Origin: Streptomyces diacarni
GTDB lineage: Bacteria > Actinomycetota > Actinomycetes > Streptomycetales > Streptomycetaceae
NCBI RefSeq assembly: GCF_003323715.1
Contig: NZ_QOIN01000035.1
Span: 185,793 to 249,792 of the forward strand
Direction of reading: 5' to 3'
DNA: 64,000 bases
Below are positions 52,563 through 62,728 of this stretch, one piece after another. Position 1 is the first letter of the stretch. Every line of letters begins with the position of its first letter. The notes under the pieces are model-generated. The model saw nothing but the letters and a program-made list of their open reading frames with translations. It made no database searches and was not told the origin of the DNA. The position numbers and the translations under genes were made by a program.

Positions 52563-55436
52563 ATGAGCGAGACCACCACCGCCGCCGAGACCGCGGCCCC
52601 GTATCGCTACACGGCGGCGCTGGCCGCCGACATCGAGGCACGCTGGCAGGACTTCTGGGAGAAGCAGGGCACCTACGAGGCGCCCAACCCCGGCGAGGGC
52701 CCGCTGGGCGGAGAGCCCGCGAAGGCCGCCAGACCCAAAAAGTTCATCATGGACATGTTCCCCTACCCCTCGGGTGCGGGGCTGCACGTCGGGCACCCGC
52801 TGGGCTACATCGCCACCGACGTCTACGCCCGCTACCAGCGCATGACCGGGCACAACGTGCTGCACACCCTGGGCTTCGACGCCTTCGGGCTGCCCGCCGA
52901 GCAGTACGCCGTGCAGACGGGCACCCACCCGCGGACCTCGACCGAGGCGAACATGGTCCAGATGAAGGCGCAGCTGCGCCGCCTGGGCCTGGGCCACGAC
53001 CAGCGCAGGTCGTTCGCGACGATCGACCCCGAGTACTACCGCTGGACCCAGTGGATCTTCCTGCAGATCTTCAACTCCTGGTACGACGCCGAGGCCGGCA
53101 CGGCGCGCCCCATCGAGGAACTGGTCGAGCAGTTCTCCTCCGGCGCCCGTCCGACCCCCGAGGGCTGGGGCGCCTGGAGTGAGCTGGGCGAGCGCGGGCG
53201 GGCCGACCTGCTGGGCGAGTACCGGCTGGCCTACGCCTCGGACGCGCCGGTCAACTGGAGCCCGGGCCTGGGCACCGTGCTGGCCAACGAGGAGGTGACC
53301 GCGGACGGGCGCTCCGAGCGCGGGAACTTCCCCGTCTTCAAGGCGAAGCTGCGCCAGTGGAACATGCGGATCACCGCCTACGCGGACCGGCTGCTGGACG
53401 ACCTGGACGACCTGGACTGGCCCGAGGCCATCAAGCTGCAGCAGCGCAACTGGATCGGCCGCAGCGAGGGCGCCCGTATCGCCTTCCCCCTCGGGGACGC
53501 GACGATCGACGTCTTCACCACCCGCCAGGACACCCTCTTCGGTGCCACTTACATGGTGCTGGCGCCCGAGCACCCGCTGGTCGCCTCCGTGGTCCCTCAC
53601 GTGTGGCCCGAGGGCACGCACGAGGTGTGGACCGGCGGTTACGCGACCCCCGCCGAGGCCGTCGCGGCCTACCGTGCGCAGGCGGAGGCCAAGTCGGACG
53701 TCGAGCGCCAAGCGGAGGCCAAGGACAAGACCGGTGTCTTCACCGGCGTCTACGCCACCAACCCGGTCAGCCAGGAGCAGGTGCCCGTCTTCATCGCCGA
53801 CTACGTGCTGATGGGCTACGGCACCGGCGCGATCATGGCGGTGCCCGCGCACGACCAGCGCGACTTCGAGTTCGCGCGCGCCTTCGAACTGCCGATGCGC
53901 TGCGTCGTGGAGCCGAACGACGGCCGCGGCCTGGACCCGTCGGCGTGGGCGGACGCCTTCAGCTCGTACGACGCGGCCCTGGTCAACTCCACGGGCGAGG
54001 ACATCAGCCTGGACGGCCTGGGCGTGGCCGAGGCCAAGGAGCGGATGCGGCGCTGGCTGGAGGAGCACGGACTGGGCGAGGGCACGGTCAACTTCCGGCT
54101 GCGTGACTGGCTCTTCAGCCGGCAGCGCTACTGGGGCGAGCCGTTCCCCATCGTCTACGACGAGGACGGCATCGCCCACCCGCTGCCCGAATCGATGCTG
54201 CCGCTCCAGCTGCCCGAGGTCGAGGACTACTCCCCGCGCACCTTCGACCCCGACGACGCCGACACCTCTCCCGAGACGCCGCTGTCGCGGAACGAGGAGT
54301 GGGTCCACGTCACACTGGACCTGGGCGACGGCAAGGGCCCGCGGCGCTTCCGCCGCGAGACCAACACCATGCCCAACTGGGCGGGCTCGTGCTGGTACGA
54401 GCTGCGCTACCTGGACCCGCGCAACGACGACAAGCTGGTCGACCCCGACGTCGAGCGCTACTGGATGGGCCCGCGCGAGGGGCAGCCGACCGGCGGTGTT
54501 GACCTGTACGTGGGGGGTGCCGAACACGCGGTGCTGCACCTGCTGTACGCGCGCTTTTGGTCCAAGGTGCTGCACGACCTGGGACACATCTCCTCGGCCG
54601 AGCCGTTCCACAAGCTGTACAACCAGGGCATGATCCAGGCGTACGTCTACCGGGACGCGCGCGGCATCGCCGTTCCCGCCGCCGAGGTGGTCGAGCGCGA
54701 CGGCGCGTACTACTACCAGGGCGAGAAGGTCAGCCGCCTGCTGGGCAAGATGGGCAAGTCCCTGAAGAACGCGGTCACCCCGGACGAGATCTGCGCGGAA
54801 TACGGCGCCGACACGCTGCGGCTGTACGAGATGGCCATGGGGCCGCTGGACGTCTCCCGCCCCTGGGACACGCGTGCGGTCGTCGGCCAGTTCCGGCTGC
54901 TGCAGCGCCTGTGGCGCAACACGGTGGACGAGGCGACCGGTGAGACGACCGTCGTCGACACGGAGCCGGACGAGGCGACCCTGCGCGCCGTGCACAAGGC
55001 GATCGACAGCGTCACCCAGGACATGGCCGGCCTGCGCTTCAACACCGCCATCGCGAAGATCACGGAGCTGAACAACCACGTCACCAAGCTGGGCGAGGTT
55101 CCGCGATCCGTCGTGGAGACGATGGTCCGGCTGATCGCCCCGCTGGCTCCCCACGTCGCGGAGGAGCTGTGGCGCAGGCTGGGCCACGAGGAGAGCGTCG
55201 TCTACCAGGACTTCCCCCTAGCCGACCCTGCCTACCTGGTGGACGAGACGGTGACCTGCGTCGTCCAGATCAAGGGCAAGGTCAAGGCCCGCCTGGAGGT
55301 CTCGCCCTCCGTCTCCGAGGCCGATCTGGAGGCGGCGGCCCTGGCCGAGCCCGTGGTCGTCAGGGCGCTGGGCGGCGCCGGGGTGCGCAAGGTGATCGTC
55401 CGCGCGCCGAAACTGGTCAACATCGTCCCGGCCTGA
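52563..55436 (+). CDS. leuS: Leucyl-tRNA synthetase
   Basis: Class I synthetase charging tRNA-Leu. HIGH is HVGH at 75-78 ([10 protein letters not shown]) and KMSKS is the KMGKS variant at 729-733. An editing domain sits between them and an anticodon-binding domain follows. 957 residues, normal. ATG 52563 has TGAGGA (52554-52559) upstream. The frame is open for 50 codons upstream through the attenuator but that part is not LeuRS-like. Expression is probably controlled by the leader described separately. Confidence 0.97.
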   Translation: MSETTTAAETAAPYRYTAALAADIEARWQDFWEKQGTYEAPNPGEGPLGGEPAKAARPKKFIMDMFPYPSGAGLHVGHPLGYIATDVYARYQRMTGHNVLHTLGFDAFGLPAEQYAVQTGTHPRTSTEANMVQMKAQLRRLGLGHDQRRSFATIDPEYYRWTQWIFLQIFNSWYDAEAGTARPIEELVEQFSSGARPTPEGWGAWSELGERGRADLLGEYRLAYASDAPVNWSPGLGTVLANEEVTADGRSERGNFPVFKAKLRQWNMRITAYADRLLDDLDDLDWPEAIKLQQRNWIGRSEGARIAFPLGDATIDVFTTRQDTLFGATYMVLAPEHPLVASVVPHVWPEGTHEVWTGGYATPAEAVAAYRAQAEAKSDVERQAEAKDKTGVFTGVYATNPVSQEQVPVFIADYVLMGYGTGAIMAVPAHDQRDFEFARAFELPMRCVVEPNDGRGLDPSAWADAFSSYDAALVNSTGEDISLDGLGVAEAKERMRRWLEEHGLGEGTVNFRLRDWLFSRQRYWGEPFPIVYDEDGIAHPLPESMLPLQLPEVEDYSPRTFDPDDADTSPETPLSRNEEWVHVTLDLGDGKGPRRFRRETNTMPNWAGSCWYELRYLDPRNDDKLVDPDVERYWMGPREGQPTGGVDLYVGGAEHAVLHLLYARFWSKVLHDLGHISSAEPFHKLYNQGMIQAYVYRDARGIAVPAAEVVERDGAYYYQGEKVSRLLGKMGKSLKNAVTPDEICAEYGADTLRLYEMAMGPLDVSRPWDTRAVVGQFRLLQRLWRNTVDEATGETTVVDTEPDEATLRAVHKAIDSVTQDMAGLRFNTAIAKITELNNHVTKLGEVPRSVVETMVRLIAPLAPHVAEELWRRLGHEESVVYQDFPLADPAYLVDETVTCVVQIKGKVKARLEVSPSVSEADLEAAALAEPVVVRALGGAGVRKVIVRAPKLVNIVPA

Positions 55437-55564
55437 GCGTCCCGGCCTGGTCGCTGCGGCCTGAGTGCCCCGGCCCGGGTGCCTCGGCCCGAGTGTGCGG
55501 GCCCGAGCCCCCCGGCCCGGGTGCCTCGGCCCTGAGTGTCCGGGCCGACCCCTACGGGGCTTCA
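55437..55564. repeat. GC-rich degenerate tandem repeats after leuS
   Basis: A roughly 40-bp unit containing CCCGGCCCGGGTGCCTCGG occurs twice, with shorter CGGCCTGAGTG-like units before it. No gene. Confidence 0.55.
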
Positions 55565-55606
55565 CGGGGGCTGCTCCGGGTTCTTCGGAACCCGCGGCAG
55601 CCCCCG
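55565..55606 (+). terminator. Terminator after leuS
   Basis: CGGGGGCTGC (55565-55574) pairs with GCAGCCCCCG (55597-55606); an inner CGGGTT/AACCCG stem encloses a short loop. Confidence 0.75.
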
Positions 55607-55660
55607 CCCGTTTAGGCTGAACGGAGACGGTGGGACGGACCGACGACGGAGGAGCGACCT

Positions 55661-56461
55661 GTGGACGTGGCAGTCGTCATCGGGCTGGTGTTTGTGCTGG
55701 CCGTCCTCGCCCTGGGCACGGTCGCGACCGTGCGGGGCGTGCGAGCCGTCAAGAAGGGCGTGGAGCGCACGGGCGCGCAGGTGCGCCGTACGGTCGAGGA
55801 GACGACGCTCAAGGCCCGCTCCGCCCAGCCGGGGCCGATCGGCGAAGCCGCCCGCATCCGCCTGGAGTTGCGCACCTCGATCGACGGAACGCGCGCCGCA
55901 CTGGAGGCCGGCGCCCGCGACGACGCCGGGCTCTCCGACGCGGTCCACCTGTTGGACCGCCTGCACGAGCACGCCCGCCAGCTCGATGGCGAACTGCGGC
56001 TCCTGATGGAGCACGAACCGGACAGAACGCGGGTCACCGGGAGGCTCCAGGACGCGCGTGAGCGGATGCGCCGCATCAAGGAGTCCGCCGACTCGCTGCG
56101 CTTCGCGGCCCAGGACCGGGCACGCCAGTTCGACGCCGAGGGGCTGGACGCGCTGCGAGGCCAGATCGACATCGAGTCCGGCGCCCTGCGCCACTGGACC
56201 CCGGGCCCGGCCGGTGAGGCCGACCCGACCTCGGGTGCGCCCGCCGACGCGGCAGCGCAGCGGTCCACCAGCGGAAGGAAGCGCGAGACGCCCCCCTCCA
56301 CGAACCGGCGAGGCGCCGGAGAAACCGCCGGAGGAACCGAGAGCCGGCCCGAGCTCGGCCCGTCCGGGCAGGGGCTCGACCCGTCGTGGACCGACCCGAC
56401 GGCCGACTGCGGGCGTACGCCGCACACGTTCGGCAAACGACCCCCGCGCAGCGCCTCCTGA
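55661..56461 (+). CDS. Membrane-anchored coiled-coil protein, unknown function
   Basis: 266 residues. A membrane segment at 3-22, a basic stretch (VRAVKKGVERTG), then about 140 residues of charged helices likely to form coiled coil (ARIRLELRTSIDGTRAALEA and ARERMRRIKESADSLR). A disordered Pro/Ser/Gly tail ends it. GTG 55661 is preceded by GGAGGAG. Stands between leuS and degV; no named family recognised. Confidence 0.8.
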   Translation: MDVAVVIGLVFVLAVLALGTVATVRGVRAVKKGVERTGAQVRRTVEETTLKARSAQPGPIGEAARIRLELRTSIDGTRAALEAGARDDAGLSDAVHLLDRLHEHARQLDGELRLLMEHEPDRTRVTGRLQDARERMRRIKESADSLRFAAQDRARQFDAEGLDALRGQIDIESGALRHWTPGPAGEADPTSGAPADAAAQRSTSGRKRETPPSTNRRGAGETAGGTESRPELGPSGQGLDPSWTDPTADCGRTPHTFGKRPPRSAS

Positions 56462-56483
56462 GCCCGCCCCCTCACCCGCCCGA

Positions 56484-56489
56484 TACGCT
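56484..56489 (+). promoter_or_regulatory. -10 box of a leaderless degV promoter
   Basis: TACGCT ends seven bases before ATG 56497. Confidence 0.55.
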
Positions 56490-56496
56490 CCGTTCC

Positions 56497-57342
56497 ATGC
56501 ACGGCCGCCTCGCGATCATCACGGACTCCACCGCCTACCTGCCGCCCCAGGCCCTGCGGCGGCACGCGATCGAGGCCGTGCCGCTCACCGTCGTACTCGG
56601 TGACGAGGCGCTCGAAGAGGGCACGGAGATCTCGGCCCGCTCGCTGGAGGCCGCGCTGCGCGAACGGCGCCCCGTCACGACGTCCCGGCCCAGCCCCGAC
56701 ACCTTCGCCCGTGCCTACCGGGCCGCAGCACGAGCGGGGGCCGAGGGAATCGTTTCGCTGCACCTGTCCTCCGAGTTCTCCGGCACGTACGACGCCGCCC
56801 TGCTGGCGGCCAAGGAGGCCCCCGTCCCGGTGCGGGTCGTCGACACCGGCGTCGTGGCGATGGCCCTGGGTTTCTGCGCCTTGGCGGCCGCCGAGACCGC
56901 CGAGGCGGGCGGCACGCTGGACGACGCCGTGGCCGCCGCCCGGAAGCGTGCGGAGGCCACCTGCGCGGTCTTCTGCGTGGACACGCTCGACTACCTGCGC
57001 AGGGGTGGCCGGATCGGCGCGGCACAGGCCCTGCTGGGTTCGGCACTCGCCGTCAAGCCGCTGCTGGAGGTGGAGGACGGGCGCATCGGGATGCTGGAGA
57101 AGGTCCGTACCGCGTCGAAGGCCGTCGCCCGCCTCGAAGAGATCATCGTGGACCGCGCGGCGGACGCCCGGGTGGACATCGCCGTCCACCACCTGGCCGC
57201 GGCCGAACGCGCGGCCAAGCTCGCGGAGCGCTTCCGCGAGCGGGTGCACGGGCTGCGGGAACTGCACGTCAGCGAGGTGGGCGCCGTCATCGGCGCCCAC
57301 ACGGGTCCTGGGCTGCTGGGGGCCGTGCTGTCCGTCAGGTGA
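56497..57342 (+). CDS. DegV family protein (fatty-acid binding)
   Basis: 281 residues. The N-terminal IITDSTAYLPP, the TTSRPSPDTF block, LHLSSEFSGTYDAALLA and the C-terminal IGAHTGPGLLGAV match DegV/FakB proteins, which present bound fatty acids to a kinase for phospholipid synthesis in Firmicutes. Whether it does so here is unknown. No FakA-type kinase is adjacent. Leaderless start. Confidence 0.92.
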   Translation: MHGRLAIITDSTAYLPPQALRRHAIEAVPLTVVLGDEALEEGTEISARSLEAALRERRPVTTSRPSPDTFARAYRAAARAGAEGIVSLHLSSEFSGTYDAALLAAKEAPVPVRVVDTGVVAMALGFCALAAAETAEAGGTLDDAVAAARKRAEATCAVFCVDTLDYLRRGGRIGAAQALLGSALAVKPLLEVEDGRIGMLEKVRTASKAVARLEEIIVDRAADARVDIAVHHLAAAERAAKLAERFRERVHGLRELHVSEVGAVIGAHTGPGLLGAVLSVR

Positions 57343-57435
57343 GGCTCTTCGGGCCGGAGTGCTCTCCTGGGTGCCTCGCCGCTCCACGCGGCTGCCCTCG
57401 CCCTTCCCCCGGTGTCCCCCGAGTGGGTGAGCGAG

Positions 57436-57444
57436 TTATCCACA
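57436..57444. promoter_or_regulatory. Perfect DnaA-box consensus
   Basis: TTATCCACA in the degV-comEA gap, flanked by GAG and ACTC so that GAGTT/AACTC surrounds it. A single box. Confidence 0.4.
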
Positions 57445-57500
57445 ACTCGCGGGTTCTCCACCGGAATCGAGCAAGATCCTCATGTGGCGAGGGGGCTGCC

Positions 57501-57506
57501 TACCGT
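57501..57506 (+). promoter_or_regulatory. -10 box of a leaderless comEA promoter
   Basis: TACCGT ends seven bases before ATG 57514. Confidence 0.55.
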
Positions 57507-57513
57507 CCTGGAC

Positions 57514-59376
57514 ATGAGCGAACGAGTGGGAGAGCCCGGAGCGGAGCGCGGGGTGCGGGGGCGCCCGCAGGCGTGGGCCACGGACGCGGCCGACGCGGCC
57601 TCGGCGCGCGCGGCAGCACACGGGGCACCGGGCGGCCGGAAGCCGGCGCCGCGCTGGGCCGATGGTGACGACGACGCGGGGACGACCGGCCCGCCCGGGG
57701 ATCGCGGAGGAGGAGCGCCGGCCTCGGCCAGTGGCCAGGGCGGGGTGGCGGGGAGTCCGGGGGGTGCACAGGCCGGGGCGCAGGGCCCGCATGGGGAACG
57801 GGACGGCGTAGCCGTCGCGGCCGGCCGGCCCGACGTGCGCGCGGGCGGCGCGCGCAGCCGCCGGCCGGCCCGGCGCCGACCGCCCCGAGGCCCGCGGGGC
57901 AACCCGGGCACGGGCCCGGGCCGGCGGGACGGACACCGTCTCGTACGTCGCTCGCGGCGTACGGCACCCGATCCGGGAGGGCCGGCCGCCCGAGCAAGGT
58001 CGCTGCTCACCGAGCCCCCGCTCCGGGACGAGACGGCTCCGTGCCGTGAAACGGCGTCGCTTCGTGAGACGGCCTCGCTCCCGGGGGCGGCGCCCCCTCT
58101 CCACGAGGGGGCCCTGCCCCCCGGCGAACCTTTCGCCGAGCCACTCGCTGAGCCGCACGACGGGGCGGACGAGCTGCCCGAGCCACGTGCCAGGACTCGC
58201 CCTCTCGTTGAGCGGCCCGCGCCCGAGCACGAGACGTGGGCCGCGCCCCGCACCATGCCCCGGGCGGAGGCCGTCGCGGCGGCCCGCGACGCCGTCCAGC
58301 GGAGCCGCAAGCGGCTGCACCCGGGCCCGGGCCGGGAGCGTGCATGGCCGGAGGACGAGCGGAGCAGCGGCGCGGGCCGGTCGCCGGGCACCGAGCCCCG
58401 CCGTGGCGAGAGGCCGGAGCCCTCCGGGAGCAGGCAGTACGCGGGAGGACGCGCTGGAGGGCGCGCAGGAGGAGCGGAACACCTGCCGGCTGCCGCACGG
58501 CGGCACGAGGAGGAGCGCGGGGAGCAGCACGAGGAGGACGAGGACCCCGGGCCGGGCGACGGCTCCGAGCCGGGGCGGGTGGGAGGTGGGTTCTTCACCG
58601 AGCAGGACGGGGAGCGCGGAGCTCGGGCGAGGCTGCCCTGGCGGGAACGCTGGGGGCTCGCACTGGAGGAGCGGCTGCCGACGTGGCTGCGGCTGCGCTG
58701 CGGAATCGAGCCGAAGACACTGGTGGCGCTCGCGTTGGTGCTGCTGGTCGCGGTGGGGTTCGCGGTACACCACTTCTGGACGGGCCGGCCCCAGGGCGTC
58801 GCCGTCCCGAGCGCGGCAGGGGCCCCGCAAGGAGGTCCGACAGCGCGCTCACCGGGCGGCGCTTCCCCGGGGCCGGGCTCTGGCGGCGTGCCCGCGGCCT
58901 CCACCAGCGCGTCGCCGGGCAAGCGGCTCGTGGTGGACGTATCCGGAAAGGTGCGCGATCCCGGAGTCCACCGCTTGCCGGCGGGATCGCGGGTGACCGA
59001 CGCGCTGGAGGCGGCGGGCGGGCTCCGCAAGGGAGCCGACACCAGTGGGCTGAACCGGGCGCGGCTGCTGGTGGACGGGGAGCAGATCGTGGTGGGGAAG
59101 CCCGGCAAGGGCGGGGCCGCCGCGCCGCCCGGCGCCACCGCGGGCGGCGGCGCGTCCACCGGCGCGGCGAGCGGCGGGCCCGCGGCACCGATCAGCCTGA
59201 GCGCGGCCACCCCGGAGCAGCTGGAAACCCTCCCGGGCGTCGGGCCCGTACTGGCCCAGCACATCGTGGACTACCGCACGGAGCACGGCGGCTTCACGTC
59301 GATCGACCAGCTCAAGGAAGTGAACGGCATCGGCGAGAAGCGGTTCGCGGACATCAAACCCAAGGTCACACCGTGA
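57514..59376 (+). CDS. comEA: ComEA-family helix-hairpin-helix DNA-binding protein with long cytoplasmic arm
   Basis: 620 residues. About 400 N-terminal residues are disordered (Arg/Pro/Gly-rich, with ETASLRETASLPG). A membrane span at about 403-421 follows, then an SLBB domain at about 470-530 (RLVVDVSGKVRDPGVHRLPAG) and a C-terminal HhH pair (LETLPGVGPVLAQHIVDY, VNGIGEKRFADIKP). ComEA binds DNA for import in competent bacteria. Typical ComEA is about 200-300 residues, so the arm is unusual. The stop overlaps the comEC start. Confidence 0.92.
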   Translation: MSERVGEPGAERGVRGRPQAWATDAADAASARAAAHGAPGGRKPAPRWADGDDDAGTTGPPGDRGGGAPASASGQGGVAGSPGGAQAGAQGPHGERDGVAVAAGRPDVRAGGARSRRPARRRPPRGPRGNPGTGPGRRDGHRLVRRSRRTAPDPGGPAARARSLLTEPPLRDETAPCRETASLRETASLPGAAPPLHEGALPPGEPFAEPLAEPHDGADELPEPRARTRPLVERPAPEHETWAAPRTMPRAEAVAAARDAVQRSRKRLHPGPGRERAWPEDERSSGAGRSPGTEPRRGERPEPSGSRQYAGGRAGGRAGGAEHLPAAARRHEEERGEQHEEDEDPGPGDGSEPGRVGGGFFTEQDGERGARARLPWRERWGLALEERLPTWLRLRCGIEPKTLVALALVLLVAVGFAVHHFWTGRPQGVAVPSAAGAPQGGPTARSPGGASPGPGSGGVPAASTSASPGKRLVVDVSGKVRDPGVHRLPAGSRVTDALEAAGGLRKGADTSGLNRARLLVDGEQIVVGKPGKGGAAAPPGATAGGGASTGAASGGPAAPISLSAATPEQLETLPGVGPVLAQHIVDYRTEHGGFTSIDQLKEVNGIGEKRFADIKPKVTP

Positions 59377-62351
59377 GCACGAGCCGCCGACGGGTGGCAG
59401 CCTCGGGCCCGGCTCGTCCCGACGGCCGCCCGGGCGAAGCGGAAGCAGCACAGACACCGCAGGAGCCACGGGACTTACGACTGGTCGGGCCCGCGCTGGC
59501 GGCCTGGGCGGCGGCCGCCGGAGCACTGGGCTTCTCCGGGACGCAGGCCGCGGTCGGTGTCGCCCTGAGCGGCCTGGCCGGGCTCGCGCTGGTGGCCCTC
59601 GCGCTGCGGGGCGGGAGGGCGAGGGCCGGCCCCTCCGCGCGAGCTACCACCCCGACCGCTGCTGCGGGCCGGGCGGCCCCCGGGCCCGCGGCCCGCGTCG
59701 GCCACAGGGCGCGCAGGCGCACCGTGCTCCTCGGCGCGGCGGTCAGCCTCCTGTGCGCGGCAGCCGCCGGCGGCAGTGCCGCGCTGCACGCGGCCGATCT
59801 GCACAGGGGGCCGTTGCCCGAGCTGGCCGAACAGCACACGGAGGCGACCGTCGAGGTCACCGTCACGAAAGATCCCCGGGTGACCCGGCCCCGGGTGTGG
59901 GGATCACGGCAGACGCCCGGAGTCGTGGTGGTCCAGGCGGAGGCGGTCGCCCTCGTGGCCGGGGACAACTCCAGGACCCGGCTGCGCACACCGGTACTGC
60001 TGCTGGTCAGGCTGGACGGGGAGGAGGGCGGAGCGGGGGAGGGGAGGAGCAGGGAAAGCGCAGCGCAGCGGAGGGGCGAGGCAAGCGGCCTGGACAGCGG
60101 CCCGGAGGCGAGCGCCGCGCCGTCCCGCGCCGCCTGGCTGCGGTTGCTGCCCTCCACCCGCCTCCGGGTGCACGGCGACCTCGTGCCACCCGACTCCGAC
60201 AGACGAGGAGGCGGGGACATCGCGGCGGTGCTGCGGGCGGACTCAGGTCCGCCCGAGGTCGTCGGGCGACCGATAGCCGTGCAACGGGCCGCGGGCCGGC
60301 TCCGCGCCGGGTTGCGGAGTGCCGTCACCGGTCTGGACGAGGACGCGCGGGGGTTGTTGCCGGGGCTGGTGGTCGGCGACACCTCCGAGTTGAGCCGGGA
60401 TCTCGAGGAGGCCTTCCGCGCCACGGACATGACGCATCTGCTCGCTGTGAGCGGGGCGAACCTGTCGATCCTGCTGGTCGTGCTCATCGGTCCGCCGGGG
60501 CTCGCGCACCGGGCGGAGCGGCGGGGGCTCGCTCCCCGGCTCGGGCTTCCGCTGCGGACCACGGCGGTGGTCGCGGCCATGCTGACGCTGGGCTTCGTCG
60601 TGGTGTGCAGACCGGAGCCGAGCGTGTTGCGGGCGGCGGCCTGCGGGCTGATCACGGTCTGGGCGATCGGCACGGGGCGGCGGCGTTCGCTGTTGCCCGC
60701 CCTGGCCGCGGCGGTGCTGGTGCTGGTCTTCTACGACCCCTGGCTGGCGCGGGACTTCGGCTTCCTGCTCTCCGTGCTGGCCACCGCGTCCCTGTTGACG
60801 GTGGCGCCCTGCTGGTCTGAGGCCCTGCGCAGGCGAGGGTGTCCGGGCAGGCTGGCGGAGGCCCTGGCCGCGGCAGCCGCGGCGCAGGCCGGATGCGCGC
60901 CGGTGGTCGCGGTGCTGGCGGCGCACGTGAGCCTGGTGGCGGTGCCGTGCAACCTGCTGGCGGAGTTCGCGGTCGCGCCGGCCACCGTGCTCGGGTTCGC
61001 CGCGCTGGTGGCCGCGCCGCTCGCGATGCCGGTGGCCAAGGCACTGGTGTGGCTGGCGAGCTGGCCGGTGGAGGCCATCGCGGGCATCGCACGGACGGGT
61101 GCGGAGTTGCCCGGCGCGGAGATCGGCTGGCCGGGGTCCTGGGCGGGGGCGCTGGGGCTCGCGGCGCTGCTGGCGGGGCTGTTCCTGGTGGCCGCCCGGC
61201 TGCGGTTGCCGTACCGGCCGTGGTGGTGTGCCGCGTGCGTGCTGGCACTGCTGGTGGCGGTGGTGCGGCCGGTGCCGCTGGTCCGGCCGTTCACGGGATG
61301 GCCGCCGACGGGATGGCGGATGGTCGCGTGCGACGTGGGCCAGGGCGACGCGCTGGTGCTGGCCGTGGACGCGGAGCGGGGTGGGGCGGGCGGAGCCGTG
61401 GTGGTGGACGCGGGGCCCGATCCCGCAGCGGTCGACCGGTGTCTGAGCCGGCTCGGTGTGACGTCGGTGCCGTTGGTCGTGCTGACGCACTTCCACGCCG
61501 ATCATGTGGCGGGCCTGACGGGGGTGTTGCGGGGCAGGAAGGTGGGAGCCATCGAGACGACGGGGCTGGCACGGCCCCCAGGGCAGGCGGAGTTCGTGCG
61601 CGAGGCGGCACGGCGGGCGGGGGTGCCGGTGCTCACCGCCCACGCGGGCGAGCGGCGCCGCGTCGGAGACCTCCGGTGGGAGGTGGTGTGGCCCCAGGCC
61701 ACGGGAGGCGGTCTGGCGGAGGGGAGCGGCGGCAGCGACGGGAGGAGCGGCGAGGCTGACGGGGAGAGCGGGGAGAGCGGGGAGGGCGCCAACGACGCGA
61801 GTGTCACACTCCTCGTCCGTACGGCGGGCCTCAGCCTGTTTCTGCCCGGCGATCTGGAGCCGGAAGCGCAGCAGGGCCTGCTGGCACTGCGGCCTGACCT
61901 GCCGCGGGCGGACGTGCTGAAGGTGGCGCACCACGGTTCACGCTTCCAGGATCCCGAGCTGCTGCGGCGGCTGCGCCCGCGGGTGGCCCTCGTCTCGGCG
62001 GGGCGGGACAACCCCTACGGGCATCCGGCCCCCGAGACGCTGGATGCGCTGGCCTCCGCGGGGGCGCTGGTCGCGCGGACGGACCGCAACGGGGCACTGG
62101 CGCTGGTGCGGCGCCCCGACGGCACCCCTGCCGTGGTCACCCAGCGGGGCGACCCGGTCGCGGCGGGAGGGACCCCGGGCCACACAGCGGCGTCGGCACG
62201 CGGTGACGGCGGACCACACGGTGGCGGAGCGCTCGATGGCATCGGGGTACGCGGCGACGGCGGGGTACGGCGCGCGTGCCGGGCGGCTCAGTCGGTCTCC
62301 AGCCAGCCCTCGTGTTCCTCCGCGAGGGAGGCCAGGACAGCGGTGTCGTAG
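59373..62351 (+). CDS. comEC: ComEC/Rec2 DNA-uptake channel protein with metallo-beta-lactamase domain
   Basis: 992 residues. Early helices, a DUF4131-like outer domain, then the competence channel region (LLPGLVVGDTSELS, THLLAVSGANLSILLV) with many membrane spans to about residue 650, then a metallo-beta-lactamase domain with HFHADH at about 706-711 and KVAHHGSRFQDPEL further on. GTG 59373 overlaps the comEA stop by four bases. The C-terminal 60 residues run into the convergent small gene by 64 bp. Streptomyces is not known to be naturally competent, so the physiological use is unclear. Confidence 0.92.
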   Translation: MSTSRRRVAASGPARPDGRPGEAEAAQTPQEPRDLRLVGPALAAWAAAAGALGFSGTQAAVGVALSGLAGLALVALALRGGRARAGPSARATTPTAAAGRAAPGPAARVGHRARRRTVLLGAAVSLLCAAAAGGSAALHAADLHRGPLPELAEQHTEATVEVTVTKDPRVTRPRVWGSRQTPGVVVVQAEAVALVAGDNSRTRLRTPVLLLVRLDGEEGGAGEGRSRESAAQRRGEASGLDSGPEASAAPSRAAWLRLLPSTRLRVHGDLVPPDSDRRGGGDIAAVLRADSGPPEVVGRPIAVQRAAGRLRAGLRSAVTGLDEDARGLLPGLVVGDTSELSRDLEEAFRATDMTHLLAVSGANLSILLVVLIGPPGLAHRAERRGLAPRLGLPLRTTAVVAAMLTLGFVVVCRPEPSVLRAAACGLITVWAIGTGRRRSLLPALAAAVLVLVFYDPWLARDFGFLLSVLATASLLTVAPCWSEALRRRGCPGRLAEALAAAAAAQAGCAPVVAVLAAHVSLVAVPCNLLAEFAVAPATVLGFAALVAAPLAMPVAKALVWLASWPVEAIAGIARTGAELPGAEIGWPGSWAGALGLAALLAGLFLVAARLRLPYRPWWCAACVLALLVAVVRPVPLVRPFTGWPPTGWRMVACDVGQGDALVLAVDAERGGAGGAVVVDAGPDPAAVDRCLSRLGVTSVPLVVLTHFHADHVAGLTGVLRGRKVGAIETTGLARPPGQAEFVREAARRAGVPVLTAHAGERRRVGDLRWEVVWPQATGGGLAEGSGGSDGRSGEADGESGESGEGANDASVTLLVRTAGLSLFLPGDLEPEAQQGLLALRPDLPRADVLKVAHHGSRFQDPELLRRLRPRVALVSAGRDNPYGHPAPETLDALASAGALVARTDRNGALALVRRPDGTPAVVTQRGDPVAAGGTPGHTAASARGDGGPHGGGALDGIGVRGDGGVRRACRAAQSVSSQPSCSSAREARTAVS

Positions 62352-62539
62352 GCGGCGTGCGGGTCTTCGAGGACGACCAGCCACTGTGCGTCCTCGGCGT
62401 CGTCCTCCCCGGCGAGGGCGTCGCGGACCAGTTCGGGCTCCTCCGGGAGGCCGAGCCGCAGATCCAGCTGGAGGGCCACTTCCTCGGCCGCGTCCCTGTC
62501 GGGCAGTACCAGTACATGCCGCACGTCGCTCACCGTCAC
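62288..62539 (-). CDS. Small acidic conserved protein
   Basis: 83 residues, rich in Glu, Asp and Leu: VTVSDVRHVLVLPDRDAAEE, then LQLDLRLGLPEEPELVRDAL, AQWLVVLEDPHAAYDTA and EEHEGWLETD. No domain recognised. GTG 62539 has GGGAGAA seven bases upstream; GTG 62533 is possible. It overlaps the comEC 3' end, and its codon pattern in this frame is better than that of the overlapping comEC tail. Confidence 0.75.
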   Translation of the reverse strand: MTVSDVRHVLVLPDRDAAEEVALQLDLRLGLPEEPELVRDALAGEDDAEDAQWLVVLEDPHAAYDTAVLASLAEEHEGWLETD

Positions 62540-62579
62540 CGGGGCATTCTCCCAGCGGAGGGCCCTGCCGGGTCGGCTG

Positions 62580-62728
62580 GGGCCCGGTTGCTCCTGGCTC
62601 GGTTGCTCCTGAGGGGCAGACCACCGGGAGTGGGACCAAGCCTGGCGTGGAGGGCGTGGAGGGCGTGGAGGGCGGGGACGGGGCCGGGAGGTGCTCAGCT
62701 GTCGGTGCGGCGTGGGATCCTGATCGGG
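62580..62728. repeat. Short direct repeats before holA
   Basis: CTCGGTTGCTCCTG-type duplication near 62587-62613 and three tandem GGAGGGCGT units near 62645-62675. No gene. Confidence 0.5.
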
